DNA of 64,000 bases from Actinoplanes sandaracinus (GCF_030009775.1 NZ_JASCTH010000007.1:124001-188000), one strand, 5' to 3'; shown: positions 24,242 to 33,291, counted from the first letter of the stretch. Numbers and translations: made by a program. Notes: generated from the letters alone by a model not told the origin.

Positions 24242-26680
24242 TCAGAGGGGCAGACGGACGCGGACGGTGGTCCCGGTCGGCTGGTTGTCCTCCAGCGCGA
24301 TCGTTCCACTGTGCAATCGCGCGATCGTACGCGCGAAGCTGAGTCCCAGGCCGTTGCCGGGGATGCCGTGATGCCGGACGTTGCCGGCCCGGAAGAACCG
24401 GTCGAAGACCCGCCCCTGCTCGCTGGTGGGCGTGCCGATGCCGCGGTCGCTGATGTGCAGTTCGGCGTGGTGGCCGTCACCGTGCAGACCTACACGGATC
24501 TCGGCGCCCGCCGGGCTGTACTTGACGGCGTTGGACAGCAGCTCGTCGAGGACCTGCCGCAGGCGGCGGGGGTCGCCGGGCACCCACAGGGCGTCGGGCA
24601 GGAGCGAGTGGAGGCGGACTCCCGCGTCGGCGGCGGCCAGCCGGATGCCCGCGACGGCGTCGGCCACCACCGTGACCAGGTCGACGCGCTCGATCGTCAG
24701 CTGATGGTGGCCGCTCTCCAGGGCGGCCAGGTCGAGCAGGGCTTCGACGATCCCCCGCAGCACCTCGGTGTTGCGCACGACGGTGTGCAGCATCTGCTGT
24801 TCGTCCTCGCCGCGACCGGGGGCGTCCTCGGCGAGCATGGTGACGTTGGCGGCGATCGAGGTCAGCGGGGTCCGCATCTCGTGACCGACCAGGTCGAGGA
24901 AGTCGTCCTGGGCGCGGGTCAGCTGCCGGGCCAGCTCCCCGGCCCGGCGGAGCGCGACGTAGACCCCGACCTGCGTGGCGACCCCCTCGACGAGCAGGGT
25001 GAGCAGGTCCTCGTGCACCTCGACGAACCCGGCGTAACAGGTGAGCACGCCGAGCAGCGTGCCGCCGTCACGGACCGGGACGGCCAGGACGGTGCGGATG
25101 CCATGACGGACGCAGAGGGCGGCACGGCGCTTCTCGTACTCGCCGGTCAGCTCGCGGCACCGGCTGATGTCGGGCACCCACATCGGCTTGCCGGTCTGCC
25201 ACACCCGGCCGGTCACGCCGCAGCCCTTGACCGGGAGGTGACCGAAAAAGCCGTCCGGCTCGGCGCCGGACGAGCTGTGATGCCCGGCCGCCCGCAGGTC
25301 GCCGGTGCCCTCGTCGACGATGAACAACTCGGCGAACGGCCACCCGAGGGCCGCCGTCACCGCGCTCAGCACGCCCGGTGCGGCCTCGACGATCGAGTCC
25401 GACGATGTCAGAGCCCGCTCCACCTCGGCATGGCAGGCGGGGAACCGTTCCATCCGGCGCAGGAGGGTGACCTCGTGGACGACGGCGACCGCGCCGAGCC
25501 GGCGGCCGTCACGGCCGGTGATCGGCTGCGCCGTCGCGGCGAACGCCCGGGTCCGCCGGCCCGGCGGCTTGACGAGCACCTCGAGGGCGGCGACGTGTTC
25601 GCCGTGCCAGGCGCGCATCAGTGGTGTCCGGTCCCCGGACAACGGCCGCATCTGCGAGTCGTACAGGTCGGTGGGCGGCAGGTCACCGGGCACCGGCGCA
25701 CCCTCGGGGTGATCGTGGACGCGGCGCAGCGCACGGTTGATCACCTTGATGTGACCCGTGTCGTCGCACGCGATCACGCCGACCGACAGGCTGTCCAGCA
25801 GGGCGGTCAGGAAGCCGGCGTGCCGTTCCGCGGTGTCCTCGGCGGCGGCCTGCGCGGACAGGTCGGTCAGGAAGACCGCCGCCAGCGGGCCGGCGGCGCC
25901 GACCGTCACGGTCCATGCGGCCCGCGTCCGGATGGCGTGCCCGTCGCGGTGCCGCACGGTGAGGTCGCGCCGGGCCGCCGGCCCGGGCCCGGCGGCGAAC
26001 AGCCGCCCCAGCGCCTCCTCGATCGGCTCCCCGCCGCACTCGGGCCGCAGCGTGTCCGCCAGCGGCAGGCCGCACGCCTGAGCGGCCGGAAACCCCAGGA
26101 GCTCCTCGGCCGCACGGTTGAAGTCCCGGATCCGCCCCGCCGGGTCCACCGCGATGAACGCCTCCTGAACGGTGTCGAGCAGCGCGGCGCTGTCGAGCGC
26201 CTGCGCCTGGGCCGGGCCGCCGCCGTGCGTGTGCGGGGCGGTGAAGAGCGCGGCGACCTCGGTCAGGGTGGTGGTGTCCTCGTCGGTCCACGTGCGCGGC
26301 CGGGTGTCGAAGACCATGAGGGCGGCGGGGGGCCGCTCCCCGCGGCCACCGGCCGGCACCGCCAGCAGGGCCTTGATCCCGTAGCCGGTGATCGCGGGCT
26401 CTCCCGGCGCGCCGTCGTGGAACAGGTCGGCGGGCTGGACGCCGGTCCCGTGGACCACCACCGGATCCGACGGCGCACGGAGATCGTCGCCGGTCGGGAC
26501 CGGCGGGAATCCGTACGACCCCAGCCGCCGCTGCCCCGACTCACCGGCCAGGGAGATGGCCGCCATCGGCGCTTTCAGCAGGCAGGCGGCCAGCCTGCAC
26601 AGGCTGTCCACCGGCACCGTCACGCCGGGGCGGAGCGCATCGTCCAGCATGCTGGTCATCACGGCAGCATCGCCAATCAT
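24242..26680 (-). CDS. Soluble GAF/PAS sensor histidine kinase
   Basis: 812 residues without transmembrane segments. Order: GAF-like domain (about 20-145), PAS (about 155-270, LLDTVQEAFIAVDPAGRI), second PAS (about 285-400), GAF (about 415-575), HisKA with phospho-accepting H600 in DLVGHEMRTPL, and HATPase_c with N717 (DELLSNAVKYS), DRGIG and GNGLGL. No receiver domain and no response regulator gene adjacent, so it is an orphan kinase. ATG 26680 and ATG 26659 are both possible; neither has a clear ribosome-binding site. It faces an MFS exporter gene. Confidence 0.9.
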   Translation of the reverse strand: MIGDAAVMTSMLDDALRPGVTVPVDSLCRLAACLLKAPMAAISLAGESGQRRLGSYGFPPVPTGDDLRAPSDPVVVHGTGVQPADLFHDGAPGEPAITGYGIKALLAVPAGGRGERPPAALMVFDTRPRTWTDEDTTTLTEVAALFTAPHTHGGGPAQAQALDSAALLDTVQEAFIAVDPAGRIRDFNRAAEELLGFPAAQACGLPLADTLRPECGGEPIEEALGRLFAAGPGPAARRDLTVRHRDGHAIRTRAAWTVTVGAAGPLAAVFLTDLSAQAAAEDTAERHAGFLTALLDSLSVGVIACDDTGHIKVINRALRRVHDHPEGAPVPGDLPPTDLYDSQMRPLSGDRTPLMRAWHGEHVAALEVLVKPPGRRTRAFAATAQPITGRDGRRLGAVAVVHEVTLLRRMERFPACHAEVERALTSSDSIVEAAPGVLSAVTAALGWPFAELFIVDEGTGDLRAAGHHSSSGAEPDGFFGHLPVKGCGVTGRVWQTGKPMWVPDISRCRELTGEYEKRRAALCVRHGIRTVLAVPVRDGGTLLGVLTCYAGFVEVHEDLLTLLVEGVATQVGVYVALRRAGELARQLTRAQDDFLDLVGHEMRTPLTSIAANVTMLAEDAPGRGEDEQQMLHTVVRNTEVLRGIVEALLDLAALESGHHQLTIERVDLVTVVADAVAGIRLAAADAGVRLHSLLPDALWVPGDPRRLRQVLDELLSNAVKYSPAGAEIRVGLHGDGHHAELHISDRGIGTPTSEQGRVFDRFFRAGNVRHHGIPGNGLGLSFARTIARLHSGTIALEDNQPTGTTVRVRLPL

Positions 26681-26711
26681 TACTATTCAAAGCATTAAAC
26701 CTTTTTAACAA

Positions 26712-26730
26712 GGTACGCCACATAAGTACC
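26712..26730. promoter_or_regulatory. GGTAC-n9-GTACC inverted repeat
   Basis: Perfect 5-base arms GGTAC (26712-26716) and GTACC (26726-26730) lie 31 bases upstream of the kinase start in an AT-rich stretch, where a promoter would be expected. Candidate operator; binding protein unknown. Confidence 0.35.
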
Positions 26731-26772
26731 AAATCGAAGAGCGGTGGGACGGCTGTCGAGCGCCCCCGGCCC

Positions 26773-26812
26773 CCCGTCTCCCCATGTGGGAACCCGTCTC
26801 CCTATGCGGGAA
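26773..26812. promoter_or_regulatory. Two tandem 20-base operator-like repeats
   Basis: Two adjacent 20-base units (26773-26792 and 26793-26812) match at 18 of 20 positions. Each holds the inverted repeat TCCC-n5-GGGA. They lie 44-83 bases upstream of the MFS exporter start, the expected position for a repressor site. Two in-phase copies about two helical turns apart suggest cooperative binding. Confidence 0.6.
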
Positions 26813-26855
26813 TCGGTGAGGCGGGCGGCGGCCGTGCCCGGAGAGAATCAACCTC

Positions 26856-28067
26856 ATGATCAGTGCTCCGATGAGCCATCGACGCAACGTGGCGGCGCTG
26901 GGCGCGCTGATGCTGGCGGCGTTCTGCTACCTGACCGTGGAGACCCTGCCCGTCGGGCTGCTGCCGGTCATCGCCACCGACCTCGGCGTGTCCCTGCCGT
27001 CGGTGGGGCTGCTGGTCACCGGCTACGGCCTGACCGTCGCGATCTTCTCCCTGCCGCTGACCAGGCTGGTTCGCCGGGTGCCGCGCCGCCGCCTGATCAG
27101 CGGACTGCTCGCCGTGTTCGTGGCCGCCACCGCCGCGACCGTGACCGGCGGCTATCCGGTGCTGCTCGGCGGGCGGGTGGTGACCGCCCTCTCGCAGGCG
27201 GTCTTCTGGTCGGTGGCCGCGCCCGCCGCCGCGGCGCTGTTCCCCGCGCGGATGCGCGGGCGGGCCGTCGCCGCGGTCTTCGGTGGCGCGTCGATCGCGC
27301 CGGTCCTGGGCGTGCCCGCCGCCACCTGGCTCGGCCAGCAGGCCGGCTGGCGGGTGGCGTTCCTGGCCGTCGCCGGGCTGGCCCTGGTCGCGATGGCCGG
27401 AGTGGCGGTGCTGCTGCCCGCCGGCGAGCCCGGTGACGGGCACGCCGCCGCCGGGTCCGCACCCGACCCCCGCCGGTTCCGGCTGCTGCTGGTGGCCACC
27501 ACCCTGACCATCACCGGCGTGTTCACGGCGTACACCTATCTGACGCCGTACCTCACCGACGTGGCCGGGTTCCCGTCCGGCTCGGTGAGCCTGCTGCTGC
27601 TCGTCTACGGGGCGGCGGGGCTCGGCGGGGTGGTGCTGACCGGCTTCCTCGCCGACCGGGCCGCGCGGCTGTCCGTACTGCTGCCGGTGGGTCTGCTCGT
27701 GGTGGTCCTGCTCGGCATGTTCCTGCTCGCCGCCTGGCAGGCGGCGGTGGTGGCGCTGGTGGCGCTTTGGGGTTTCGCCATGCCGCAGGTGCCGTCGGCG
27801 ATGCAGAACCGGGTTCTGGTGGTCGCGCCCGGCGGCACCGATCTGGCCTCGGCGATGCTGTCGTCGGCGTTCAACGCGGGGATCGCCGGTGGCGCCCTGC
27901 TGGGTGGGGTGCTGCTGCCGCACACCGGGGTCCGCGGTGACTACCTGGCCGGTGGGCTGCTGGTGGCCGCCGCGTTCGCCGTGCTGGCCGCCGAACCCGT
28001 CCTGGCCCGCTCCCGGCCCGCCGGTGCGGCCGCCGCCCGCCCGCAGCTCAGTCCGCGAGGCCGGTGA
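26856..28067 (+). CDS. MFS drug/sugar exporter (DHA1-like)
   Basis: 403 residues with twelve predicted transmembrane helices. The MFS signature between helices 2 and 3 appears as a basic loop LTRLVRRVPRRR, and an equivalent FLADRAARL loop occurs in the second half. Sequence resembles the Cmr/arabinose-efflux type exporters. ATG 26856, with GGAGAG at about 10 bases. Likely controlled through the tandem repeats at 26773-26812. The 3' end overlaps the convergent PPOX gene by 20 bases. Substrate unknown. Confidence 0.88.
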   Translation: MISAPMSHRRNVAALGALMLAAFCYLTVETLPVGLLPVIATDLGVSLPSVGLLVTGYGLTVAIFSLPLTRLVRRVPRRRLISGLLAVFVAATAATVTGGYPVLLGGRVVTALSQAVFWSVAAPAAAALFPARMRGRAVAAVFGGASIAPVLGVPAATWLGQQAGWRVAFLAVAGLALVAMAGVAVLLPAGEPGDGHAAAGSAPDPRRFRLLLVATTLTITGVFTAYTYLTPYLTDVAGFPSGSVSLLLLVYGAAGLGGVVLTGFLADRAARLSVLLPVGLLVVVLLGMFLLAAWQAAVVALVALWGFAMPQVPSAMQNRVLVVAPGGTDLASAMLSSAFNAGIAGGALLGGVLLPHTGVRGDYLAGGLLVAAAFAVLAAEPVLARSRPAGAAAARPQLSPRGR

Positions 28068-28476
28068 AGGCGACCACCTTCTCGATGTGCAGGCGGACCA
28101 GCAGCTCGCCCTCCACGGCGTTCCGGGCCCCGTAGCGTTCGGCCAGGTCGGCCCCCATGTAGCGGTGCGCGATGCGGGTGGACCAGATCAGCATCTCGTC
28201 GAGGTCGGTGCTGAGCGTGGCCTCGCCACGGACGGTGACGAACGCGTACGGCGGGTGCTCCTCATCGACGCTCAGTGCCGCCCGCGGGTCGCGGGCCAGG
28301 TTGCGTCCCTTGACCGAGGCCGCGTCGGTGTTGAACACCAGGTCGTCGCCGTCGAGCACGAACCACACCGGCACGACGTGCGGCGAGCCGTCGGCCCGGA
28401 CGGTCGCCAGCTTTCCGGTCCGGGTTCCGGCGCCGAGGAACGTCTGCCATTGCGCCTTGCTCATCGCTTCCGCCAT
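28048..28476 (-). CDS. PPOX-class F420-dependent oxidoreductase-like protein
   Basis: 142-residue split-barrel flavin/F420-binding protein: GKLATVRADGSPHVVPVWFV, then DDLVFNTDAASVKGRNL and DPRAALSVDEEHPPYAFV follow the TIGR03618-type pattern (F420-binding pyridoxamine-phosphate-oxidase-like). Substrate unknown. Two starts are close: ATG 28476 and ATG 28464; the second would begin MSKAQW, the usual start of relatives, but its GGAAG is only 2 bases away. Convergent with the MFS gene. Confidence 0.85.
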   Translation of the reverse strand: MAEAMSKAQWQTFLGAGTRTGKLATVRADGSPHVVPVWFVLDGDDLVFNTDAASVKGRNLARDPRAALSVDEEHPPYAFVTVRGEATLSTDLDEMLIWSTRIAHRYMGADLAERYGARNAVEGELLVRLHIEKVVAFTGLAD

Positions 28477-28547
28477 GCCCGCCATTGTGCCCGTCGCCCG
28501 AGGTTCGCCTCCGAAAGCGCCGATCTTGCACCGCCACGGGTGGCGGG

Positions 28548-29789
28548 TCAGCCGACGGCGAGGCGGCCGATCATGGAGTGCGCGGCGGCGGTGACCAGGG
28601 CGCGGTCGTAGCTGACGACGAACTCGAACTGCCGTTCCCGGTCGGGCCCGGCGTCGCCGAGATCGCGGGCCATCAGCGCCGCCGAGGTGTGCGCCCCGAG
28701 CACCACGACGGTCCATTCGGTGGCCATCGGGTCCTGGACGGCGAGGGCGGCGCCGCGGACCCCGGGCGCCGGCGACACCGGCATGTCCACCCCGAGCGCG
28801 GCGACGAACGGGAGGTGGGCGGCGAGTTCGGTGAACCGGAGCATGGTGGACGGCCGGAAGAACTGGACGTGCTCGAAGGCGGCGAGCAGGATCGGCGGCA
28901 CCGCCGCCTGCAGCGCCATCATCTCCAGCGTCTTGGACACCGGCACGAGCAGGTCTTTCGGCGCGTAGCGGACCCGGCGGCCGGCTCCGATCAGTTCGTA
29001 CGGCGTGGCCTGCAGGGCCGCGCCGATCGGCTGGGCGGTGAACCGTTCGGGCCGGAACGTCGCCGGCGGAAACCACCGCTCGCCGCGGCTCCACAGCCAG
29101 CCCTGCCCGAGGGTGGCGCCGAGCACGAGCGCCCGGGTCAGGTCCTCGGCGCTCTCGATCCCCTCGGCGACCACCTCGGCGCCGGCCTGTTCGGCGTAGG
29201 CACGCACCGCCCCGGCGACGGCGACGGTGGCCGGGTCCTTGACCGTGCGCAGCAGCCCGAGGTCGAGCTTCACCACCTCGGGGCGCAGCAGCGGGATGAA
29301 GGCCAGGGATTCGGGGCGCACGCCCACGTCGTCGAGGGCGATGGCGCAGCCCGCGGCGCGCAGCCGCTCGGCGCCGGCCAGCACTCCGGCCACGTCCTCG
29401 GCGAGGGCCCGCTCGGTGATCTCGACGACCACCTGGACGTGGGGGGCGCGGGTGGCGAGGACGTCGAGCACGACGTCGGTCCGGCTGGTGAGCGTGCTCG
29501 GTTCGAGGTTGACGAACAACGTGACCGGGCGGCCTTCGGACAGGTGCGCCGCGTCGGCGAGCGACGCCCGCAGCGACGCTCGTTCGAGGTCGGCGAGCCG
29601 CCCGGCGGCCCGGGCGGCGTGGATCATCTCCATCGGCGACTGCCAGCCGGACTCGGCGGGCGCCCGCAGCAGCGCCTCGAAGGCGACCACCGCGCCGGTG
29701 TCCACGTCGACGAACGGCTGGTAGACGCAGTACACGCCGCCGTCGCGCAGCAGGGTGTCGAGGCTGACCTTCGTCTGGATGGCGCTCAC
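28548..29789 (-). CDS. EAL-domain protein with C-terminal DICT sensory domain
   Basis: 413 residues. The N-terminal EAL phosphodiesterase domain keeps EALLR (38-42), NLEPSTL, VEITERAL, ALDDVG and AEGIES, so cyclic-di-GMP binding or hydrolysis is possible; the second D of the usual DDFG is present but followed by VG instead of FG. The C-terminal part (YELIGAGRRVRYAPKDLL, SKTLEMMAL) matches the DICT domain. GTG 29789 gives the first family-like residue; only 59 bases separate it from the divergent MarR gene, so one or both may be leaderless. Confidence 0.88.
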   Translation of the reverse strand: MSAIQTKVSLDTLLRDGGVYCVYQPFVDVDTGAVVAFEALLRAPAESGWQSPMEMIHAARAAGRLADLERASLRASLADAAHLSEGRPVTLFVNLEPSTLTSRTDVVLDVLATRAPHVQVVVEITERALAEDVAGVLAGAERLRAAGCAIALDDVGVRPESLAFIPLLRPEVVKLDLGLLRTVKDPATVAVAGAVRAYAEQAGAEVVAEGIESAEDLTRALVLGATLGQGWLWSRGERWFPPATFRPERFTAQPIGAALQATPYELIGAGRRVRYAPKDLLVPVSKTLEMMALQAAVPPILLAAFEHVQFFRPSTMLRFTELAAHLPFVAALGVDMPVSPAPGVRGAALAVQDPMATEWTVVVLGAHTSAALMARDLGDAGPDRERQFEFVVSYDRALVTAAAHSMIGRLAVG

Positions 29790-29848
29790 CTGTGAATTAT
29801 CGGCATCCTGGCCGTGGATCTTCCGGTGATCGGCGGGACAATCATCAG

Positions 29849-30349
29849 GTGGACACGCAATGGCTGACACCGGGGGAACTGGCGGCCTGGGTGCGCTTCA
29901 TCGGTGTGGTCGAACTGCTGCCGGGTGTGCTCGACGGCCAGTTGCGCCGTGACGCTCAGCTCACGCACTTCGACTACTATGTGTTGTCGCAACTGTCCGA
30001 GGCCCCGGCGCACACGCTGCGGATGACGGCGCTGGCCGAGCGCACCACCGCCTCGCTGGCCCGGCTGTCGCATGTCGTGCAGCGGCTGGAGTCGCGGGGG
30101 TTGCTGGAGCGGTTCCCGTGCCCGCAGGACCGGCGGGCGACCAACGCCCGGCTGACGGCGGACGGCTGGCGCAAGGTTCAGGAGAGCGCGCCGGGCCACG
30201 TGGCGACGGTCCGGGAGCACGTGATCGACGCGCTGACGCCGGAACAGGTCGTCCAGTTGTCGGAGATCAGCGATGCCATCCTGCGGCGGCTGGAGCCGGG
30301 AGACGACCGGACGGCGACGTACCGGCGCTATGACCCGCCCGCCGTGTGA
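29849..30349 (+). CDS. MarR-family transcriptional regulator
   Basis: 166 residues with the MarR winged helix: LTHFDYYVLSQLSEAP, LRMTALAERTTASLARLSHV, RLESRGLLERFPCPQDRRA and LTADGWRKV. GTG at 29849 starts the family-like N-terminus (VDTQWLT); no ribosome-binding site, so a leaderless transcript is likely. It precedes an F420 reductase-like gene and a DoxX gene whose promoter contains two palindromes, the probable binding sites. Confidence 0.9.
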   Translation: MDTQWLTPGELAAWVRFIGVVELLPGVLDGQLRRDAQLTHFDYYVLSQLSEAPAHTLRMTALAERTTASLARLSHVVQRLESRGLLERFPCPQDRRATNARLTADGWRKVQESAPGHVATVREHVIDALTPEQVVQLSEISDAILRRLEPGDDRTATYRRYDPPAV

Positions 30350-30362
30350 CCCTCCGCATAGC

Positions 30363-30390
30363 TTGAAACTTCAATAGTTGTTGCTTCAAG
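30363..30390. promoter_or_regulatory. TTGAA-AC-TTCAA palindrome with outlying half-site
   Basis: TTGAAACTTCAA (30363-30374) is a perfect interrupted palindrome, and a further TTCAAG at 30385-30390 pairs with CTTGAA at 30362. The group lies 52-80 bases upstream of the F420 reductase-like gene. Candidate MarR operator or promoter element. Confidence 0.45.
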
Positions 30391-30405
30391 TTCCGTGTGG
30401 TGCCA

Positions 30406-30423
30406 TGGTTGTAGCTACAACCA
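30406..30423. promoter_or_regulatory. 18-base perfect palindrome, MarR-type operator candidate
   Basis: TGGTTGTAGCTACAACCA is a perfect palindrome ending 18 bases before the ATG of the F420 reductase-like gene, in the expected repressor position. The TTGTAGCTACAA core is the kind of site bound by MarR-family dimers, and a MarR gene lies directly upstream. Confidence 0.7.
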
Positions 30424-30441
30424 ATTGCTTCGGAGGTCGTC

Positions 30442-31017
30442 ATGACACACGTCAGCATCATCGGCGCCGGGAACATGGGCCAGGCCCTCGCCGGCCTGAT
30501 CACCAAGGGCGGGCACACCGTCGAGTCGGTGAACAGCTCCGACACCGCCAAGCCGGTCACCGGCGACATCATCGTGCTGGCCGTCCCCTACGGCGCGGTC
30601 GGCGACGTCATCGCCCGGCGCGGCGAGCAGCTCGCCGGCAAGATCGTCGTCGACATCACCAACCCCGTCGACTTCGCCACCTTCGACGGCCTCACCGTCC
30701 CGGCCGACAGCTCCGCCGCCACCGAGATCGCCGCCGCCCTCCCCCGGTCGGTCGTGCTCAAGGCCTTCAACACCAACTTCGGGGGTACGCTCGTCGCCGG
30801 CACCATCGGCGGCCAGCCCACCACCGTCCTGATCGCCGGCGACGACGCCGACGCCAAGGCCCTGCTCACCGGCGTGATCACCGATGCCGGCCTCAAGACG
30901 GTCGACGCCGGCGGCCTCAAGCGCGCCCGCGAGCTCGAAGCCCTCGCCTTCCTCCAGATCACCCTCGCGGCCGGCGAGAAAATCTCCTGGGCCGGCGGCT
31001 TCGCCGTCACGAACTGA
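30442..31017 (+). CDS. NADPH-dependent F420 reductase-like protein
   Basis: 191 residues. Begins with a Rossmann motif SIIGAGNMGQALAG, then DIIVLAVPYGAV, GKIVVDITNPVDF and KAFNTNFGG, the pattern of the F420-dependent NADP reductase family (coenzyme F420 oxidoreductase-like). True activity may be F420:NADP reduction or another NAD(P)-linked step. ATG with CGGAGG at 6 bases. Twelve bases upstream of the DoxX gene, so they form an operon under the palindrome at 30406-30423. Confidence 0.88.
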   Translation: MTHVSIIGAGNMGQALAGLITKGGHTVESVNSSDTAKPVTGDIIVLAVPYGAVGDVIARRGEQLAGKIVVDITNPVDFATFDGLTVPADSSAATEIAAALPRSVVLKAFNTNFGGTLVAGTIGGQPTTVLIAGDDADAKALLTGVITDAGLKTVDAGGLKRARELEALAFLQITLAAGEKISWAGGFAVTN

Positions 31018-31029
31018 AGGGCCGGCTCC

Positions 31030-31485
31030 GTGAACAACACCATGCTGCGTGACCTGACCCTGCTCGTCACCCGGGTCGCCCTCGGCGTCGTCTTCATCGC
31101 CCACGGCTGGCAGAAATTCGACGAGTGGGGCCTCGACGGCACCGCCGCGGCGTTCGGCCAGATGGGCGTCCCGCTGCCGACGGCGAGCGCCTGGTTCGCC
31201 GCGATCATCGAACTGGCCGGCGGGGTCGCCCTGATCGCCGGGCTCGCGGTGCCCCTGGTGGCGCTGCTGCTGGCCGTCGACATGATCGGCGCCCTGCTCA
31301 TCGTGCACGCCGGCAACGGCGTCTTCGTCAGCGCCGGCGGTTTCGAGCTGGTCCTGACCCTGGCGGCGGCCGCGCTGCTGCTGGGCGTCTCCGGCGCGGG
31401 CCGGTTCAGTGTGGACCGGCTGGTCGCGCCCCGGCTGCCCGGCAACCTCACCCGGCGGACTACCGGGGCCCGGGCCGCCCGCTGA
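31030..31485 (+). CDS. DoxX-family membrane protein
   Basis: 151 residues with four transmembrane helices. RVALGVVFIAHGWQKF, AAIIELAGGVALIAGL and GNGVFVSAGGFELVL are typical DoxX signatures. Family members are linked to redox balance and thiol stress. GTG 31030 has AAGGG about 9 bases upstream; ATG 31042 is an alternative. Second gene of the operon with the F420 reductase-like gene; its 3' end overlaps a pseudogene on the other strand. Confidence 0.9.
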   Translation: MNNTMLRDLTLLVTRVALGVVFIAHGWQKFDEWGLDGTAAAFGQMGVPLPTASAWFAAIIELAGGVALIAGLAVPLVALLLAVDMIGALLIVHAGNGVFVSAGGFELVLTLAAAALLLGVSGAGRFSVDRLVAPRLPGNLTRRTTGARAAR

Positions 31486-31984
31486 GAAGCAGGCCCAGGG
31501 TGGAGCGGCGCAACCCACGCGGGATGCGCCGGGCGGTCCGGCGGCTCGGGTCCACCTCGTCGAGGTGGGCGTGCAGCCGCGGGTCCACCCACGGCCCGCC
31601 GGTGTAGAGGAGGCCACCCGCGATCGATTCGCCGTCGATCCCACGCCGCACCAGCCGGGCGTACGCCGGGCCGAGCCAGCACCAGGCCGGCGGCCGCGGC
31701 GGCAGTCCCAGCCAGTCGCCCATCGGCGCGAGGTACGGCTCTCCGGGCCGCCGTGAAGGACGCCGCGGTCGAGGATCCAGCCGCCGGACACGGCCTGGCC
31801 GTAGGCGCGACGAAACCCGTCCTCACCCGCCTTGTCGAACCGGCCACGCAACGGTTCCACGTCACCGAACCGGCGGGGCACCGCCTCGGGCAGATGCCGC
31901 CGGGCGGCGGGTCACGATGTCGGGGGCGTGACCGGCACGCTCGCACCACCGCACCGTCACGACGTCGACCTCACGTTCCGCCAC
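31460..31984 (-). pseudogene. Conserved actinobacterial protein broken by two frameshifts
   Basis: Three consecutive minus-strand pieces in different frames look like one protein: VAEREVDVVTVRWCERAGHA (from GTG 31984), then ARRHLPEAVPRRFGDVEPLR through GGWILDRGVLHGG, then EPYLAPMGDWLGLPPRPPAW to the end at 31460. Shifts lie near 31925 and 31735. The joined product would be about 170 residues; family resembles uncharacterised actinobacterial proteins. No function known. Two sequencing errors in homopolymer-like GC runs are the alternative explanation. Confidence 0.65.
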
Positions 31985-32288
31985 GGGCCCGTCGTATCAG
32001 CCGGCCGGCGATAGACACCGGCGGCCGTGGGGTAGGGATGGGCGGTGACGATCGACGCGCCCGCCGCCCGGACCACCCCACCGTCGGCCTGGGCGCCGCT
32101 GCGCGTCGCGGCCTTCCGCGTTCACCGCGGCGATGCAGGCGGTGCGCCGCGGCCGGATGCGGACATCTGACCTGGCTGCCAGGCCGGGCGGACGCGCCGC
32201 CGCAACGGCGTCACGGTCTCGTAAAGCCCGGGCGCCGGTCCCGTAAAGGACCGGCTCCGCATGGAGGAACACGAATACGATCCCGGCC
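31985..32288. other. 304-base intergenic region
   Basis: Between the frameshifted gene and the lipoprotein gene. No coding signal and no clear hairpin or operator; it should contain the lipoprotein promoter. Confidence 0.4.
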
Positions 32289-33182
32289 ATGGGGGATGCA
32301 TGGACGACGATGCGGCGCGGGTGGGCCGCGGCCGTCGCCGCGCTGGCCGCGCTAGCGCTGACCGGATGCCAGCCGAGCGATGCCGCGCGGCGTCGATTCC
32401 TGCCGGGTATCGCGAAGATCGGCGACTCCTACCAGGTCTTCGCACCGGTGTGCCCCGGCGAGAAGATGGTCGAGATCAGGGTTTACCGCGAGAAGTCCGC
32501 AAGGGACGAATCCCTGGACCCGGACGTCTGGTGGCAGGCGGCCGGGCCGAGGTCCGCGGACGGGCCGGGTGAGGTGGTCGTCCTGGGCGAGGACGGCCCG
32601 TTCACCGACATCGCCGTGCCGGCGGGCGGCGACCCGTCGACCCCGGACCTGCCCGCCACGTTCAGCGTCCTCATGACATTCACCGATCTGCTCGGCAATG
32701 GCGGGAGCGGCGGCTTCGAGCCCGTGCCGGCCGGCATTCCGCAGTACCCGGCCGGGACCGATCCCCGGCAGGTGCGGTACCTCACGCGGCAGGAGGGTGG
32801 CCTGGTCAGCCCGGAGGAACTGCGCAGCGGCTCCGACTGCCGGACCAGGCGCGGCACGATCCCGGCCGCCCCGACGGCAGCGCCCGGACAGCAGCCGCCC
32901 GGGTCGTTCCGGCCCGGCGCCGCCGAGCGCGTGCAGCGGGCGACGCTCGGCCCGGGCGCCGGTGGCCGGCTGCCGTCGGCCGAGCGCGATCCGAGGTACA
33001 TGGAGGACGTCGCCTCGCACGTCTGCGGCAATGGCCCGCGGTCCGGCGCGCTCGGCACGGCCTTCGGGCGGGAACGGCTCTGGCGGGACGAGGGCGTCGA
33101 GGTGCGGCAGTTCACCGGGGCGTACGGCACGATCACCGCCGCCGAGGCGATCGGCCAGGTGGACGGCGTGCTCCGCGGCTAG
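32289..33182 (+). CDS. Lipoprotein of unknown function
   Basis: 297 residues. The hydrophobic signal ends in lipobox ALTGC, so the mature protein is predicted to be lipid-anchored outside the membrane. The rest is rich in Gly, Pro and Arg with a Pro/Ala-rich linker around 195-215; no family recognised. ATG 32289 and ATG 32310 are both possible; the second gives a standard signal peptide (MRRGWAAAV). Confidence 0.75.
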   Translation: MGDAWTTMRRGWAAAVAALAALALTGCQPSDAARRRFLPGIAKIGDSYQVFAPVCPGEKMVEIRVYREKSARDESLDPDVWWQAAGPRSADGPGEVVVLGEDGPFTDIAVPAGGDPSTPDLPATFSVLMTFTDLLGNGGSGGFEPVPAGIPQYPAGTDPRQVRYLTRQEGGLVSPEELRSGSDCRTRRGTIPAAPTAAPGQQPPGSFRPGAAERVQRATLGPGAGGRLPSAERDPRYMEDVASHVCGNGPRSGALGTAFGRERLWRDEGVEVRQFTGAYGTITAAEAIGQVDGVLRG

Positions 33183-33291
33183 TCACCGGCGCGGCATCAC
33201 GTCGGCCAGAGGGCCGAACCGATATGCCGCATCAATCGGCAAACATCGATAGAAAGGAGGTCTCCCGTATCCCCCATCCCCGGAGGAAGCA

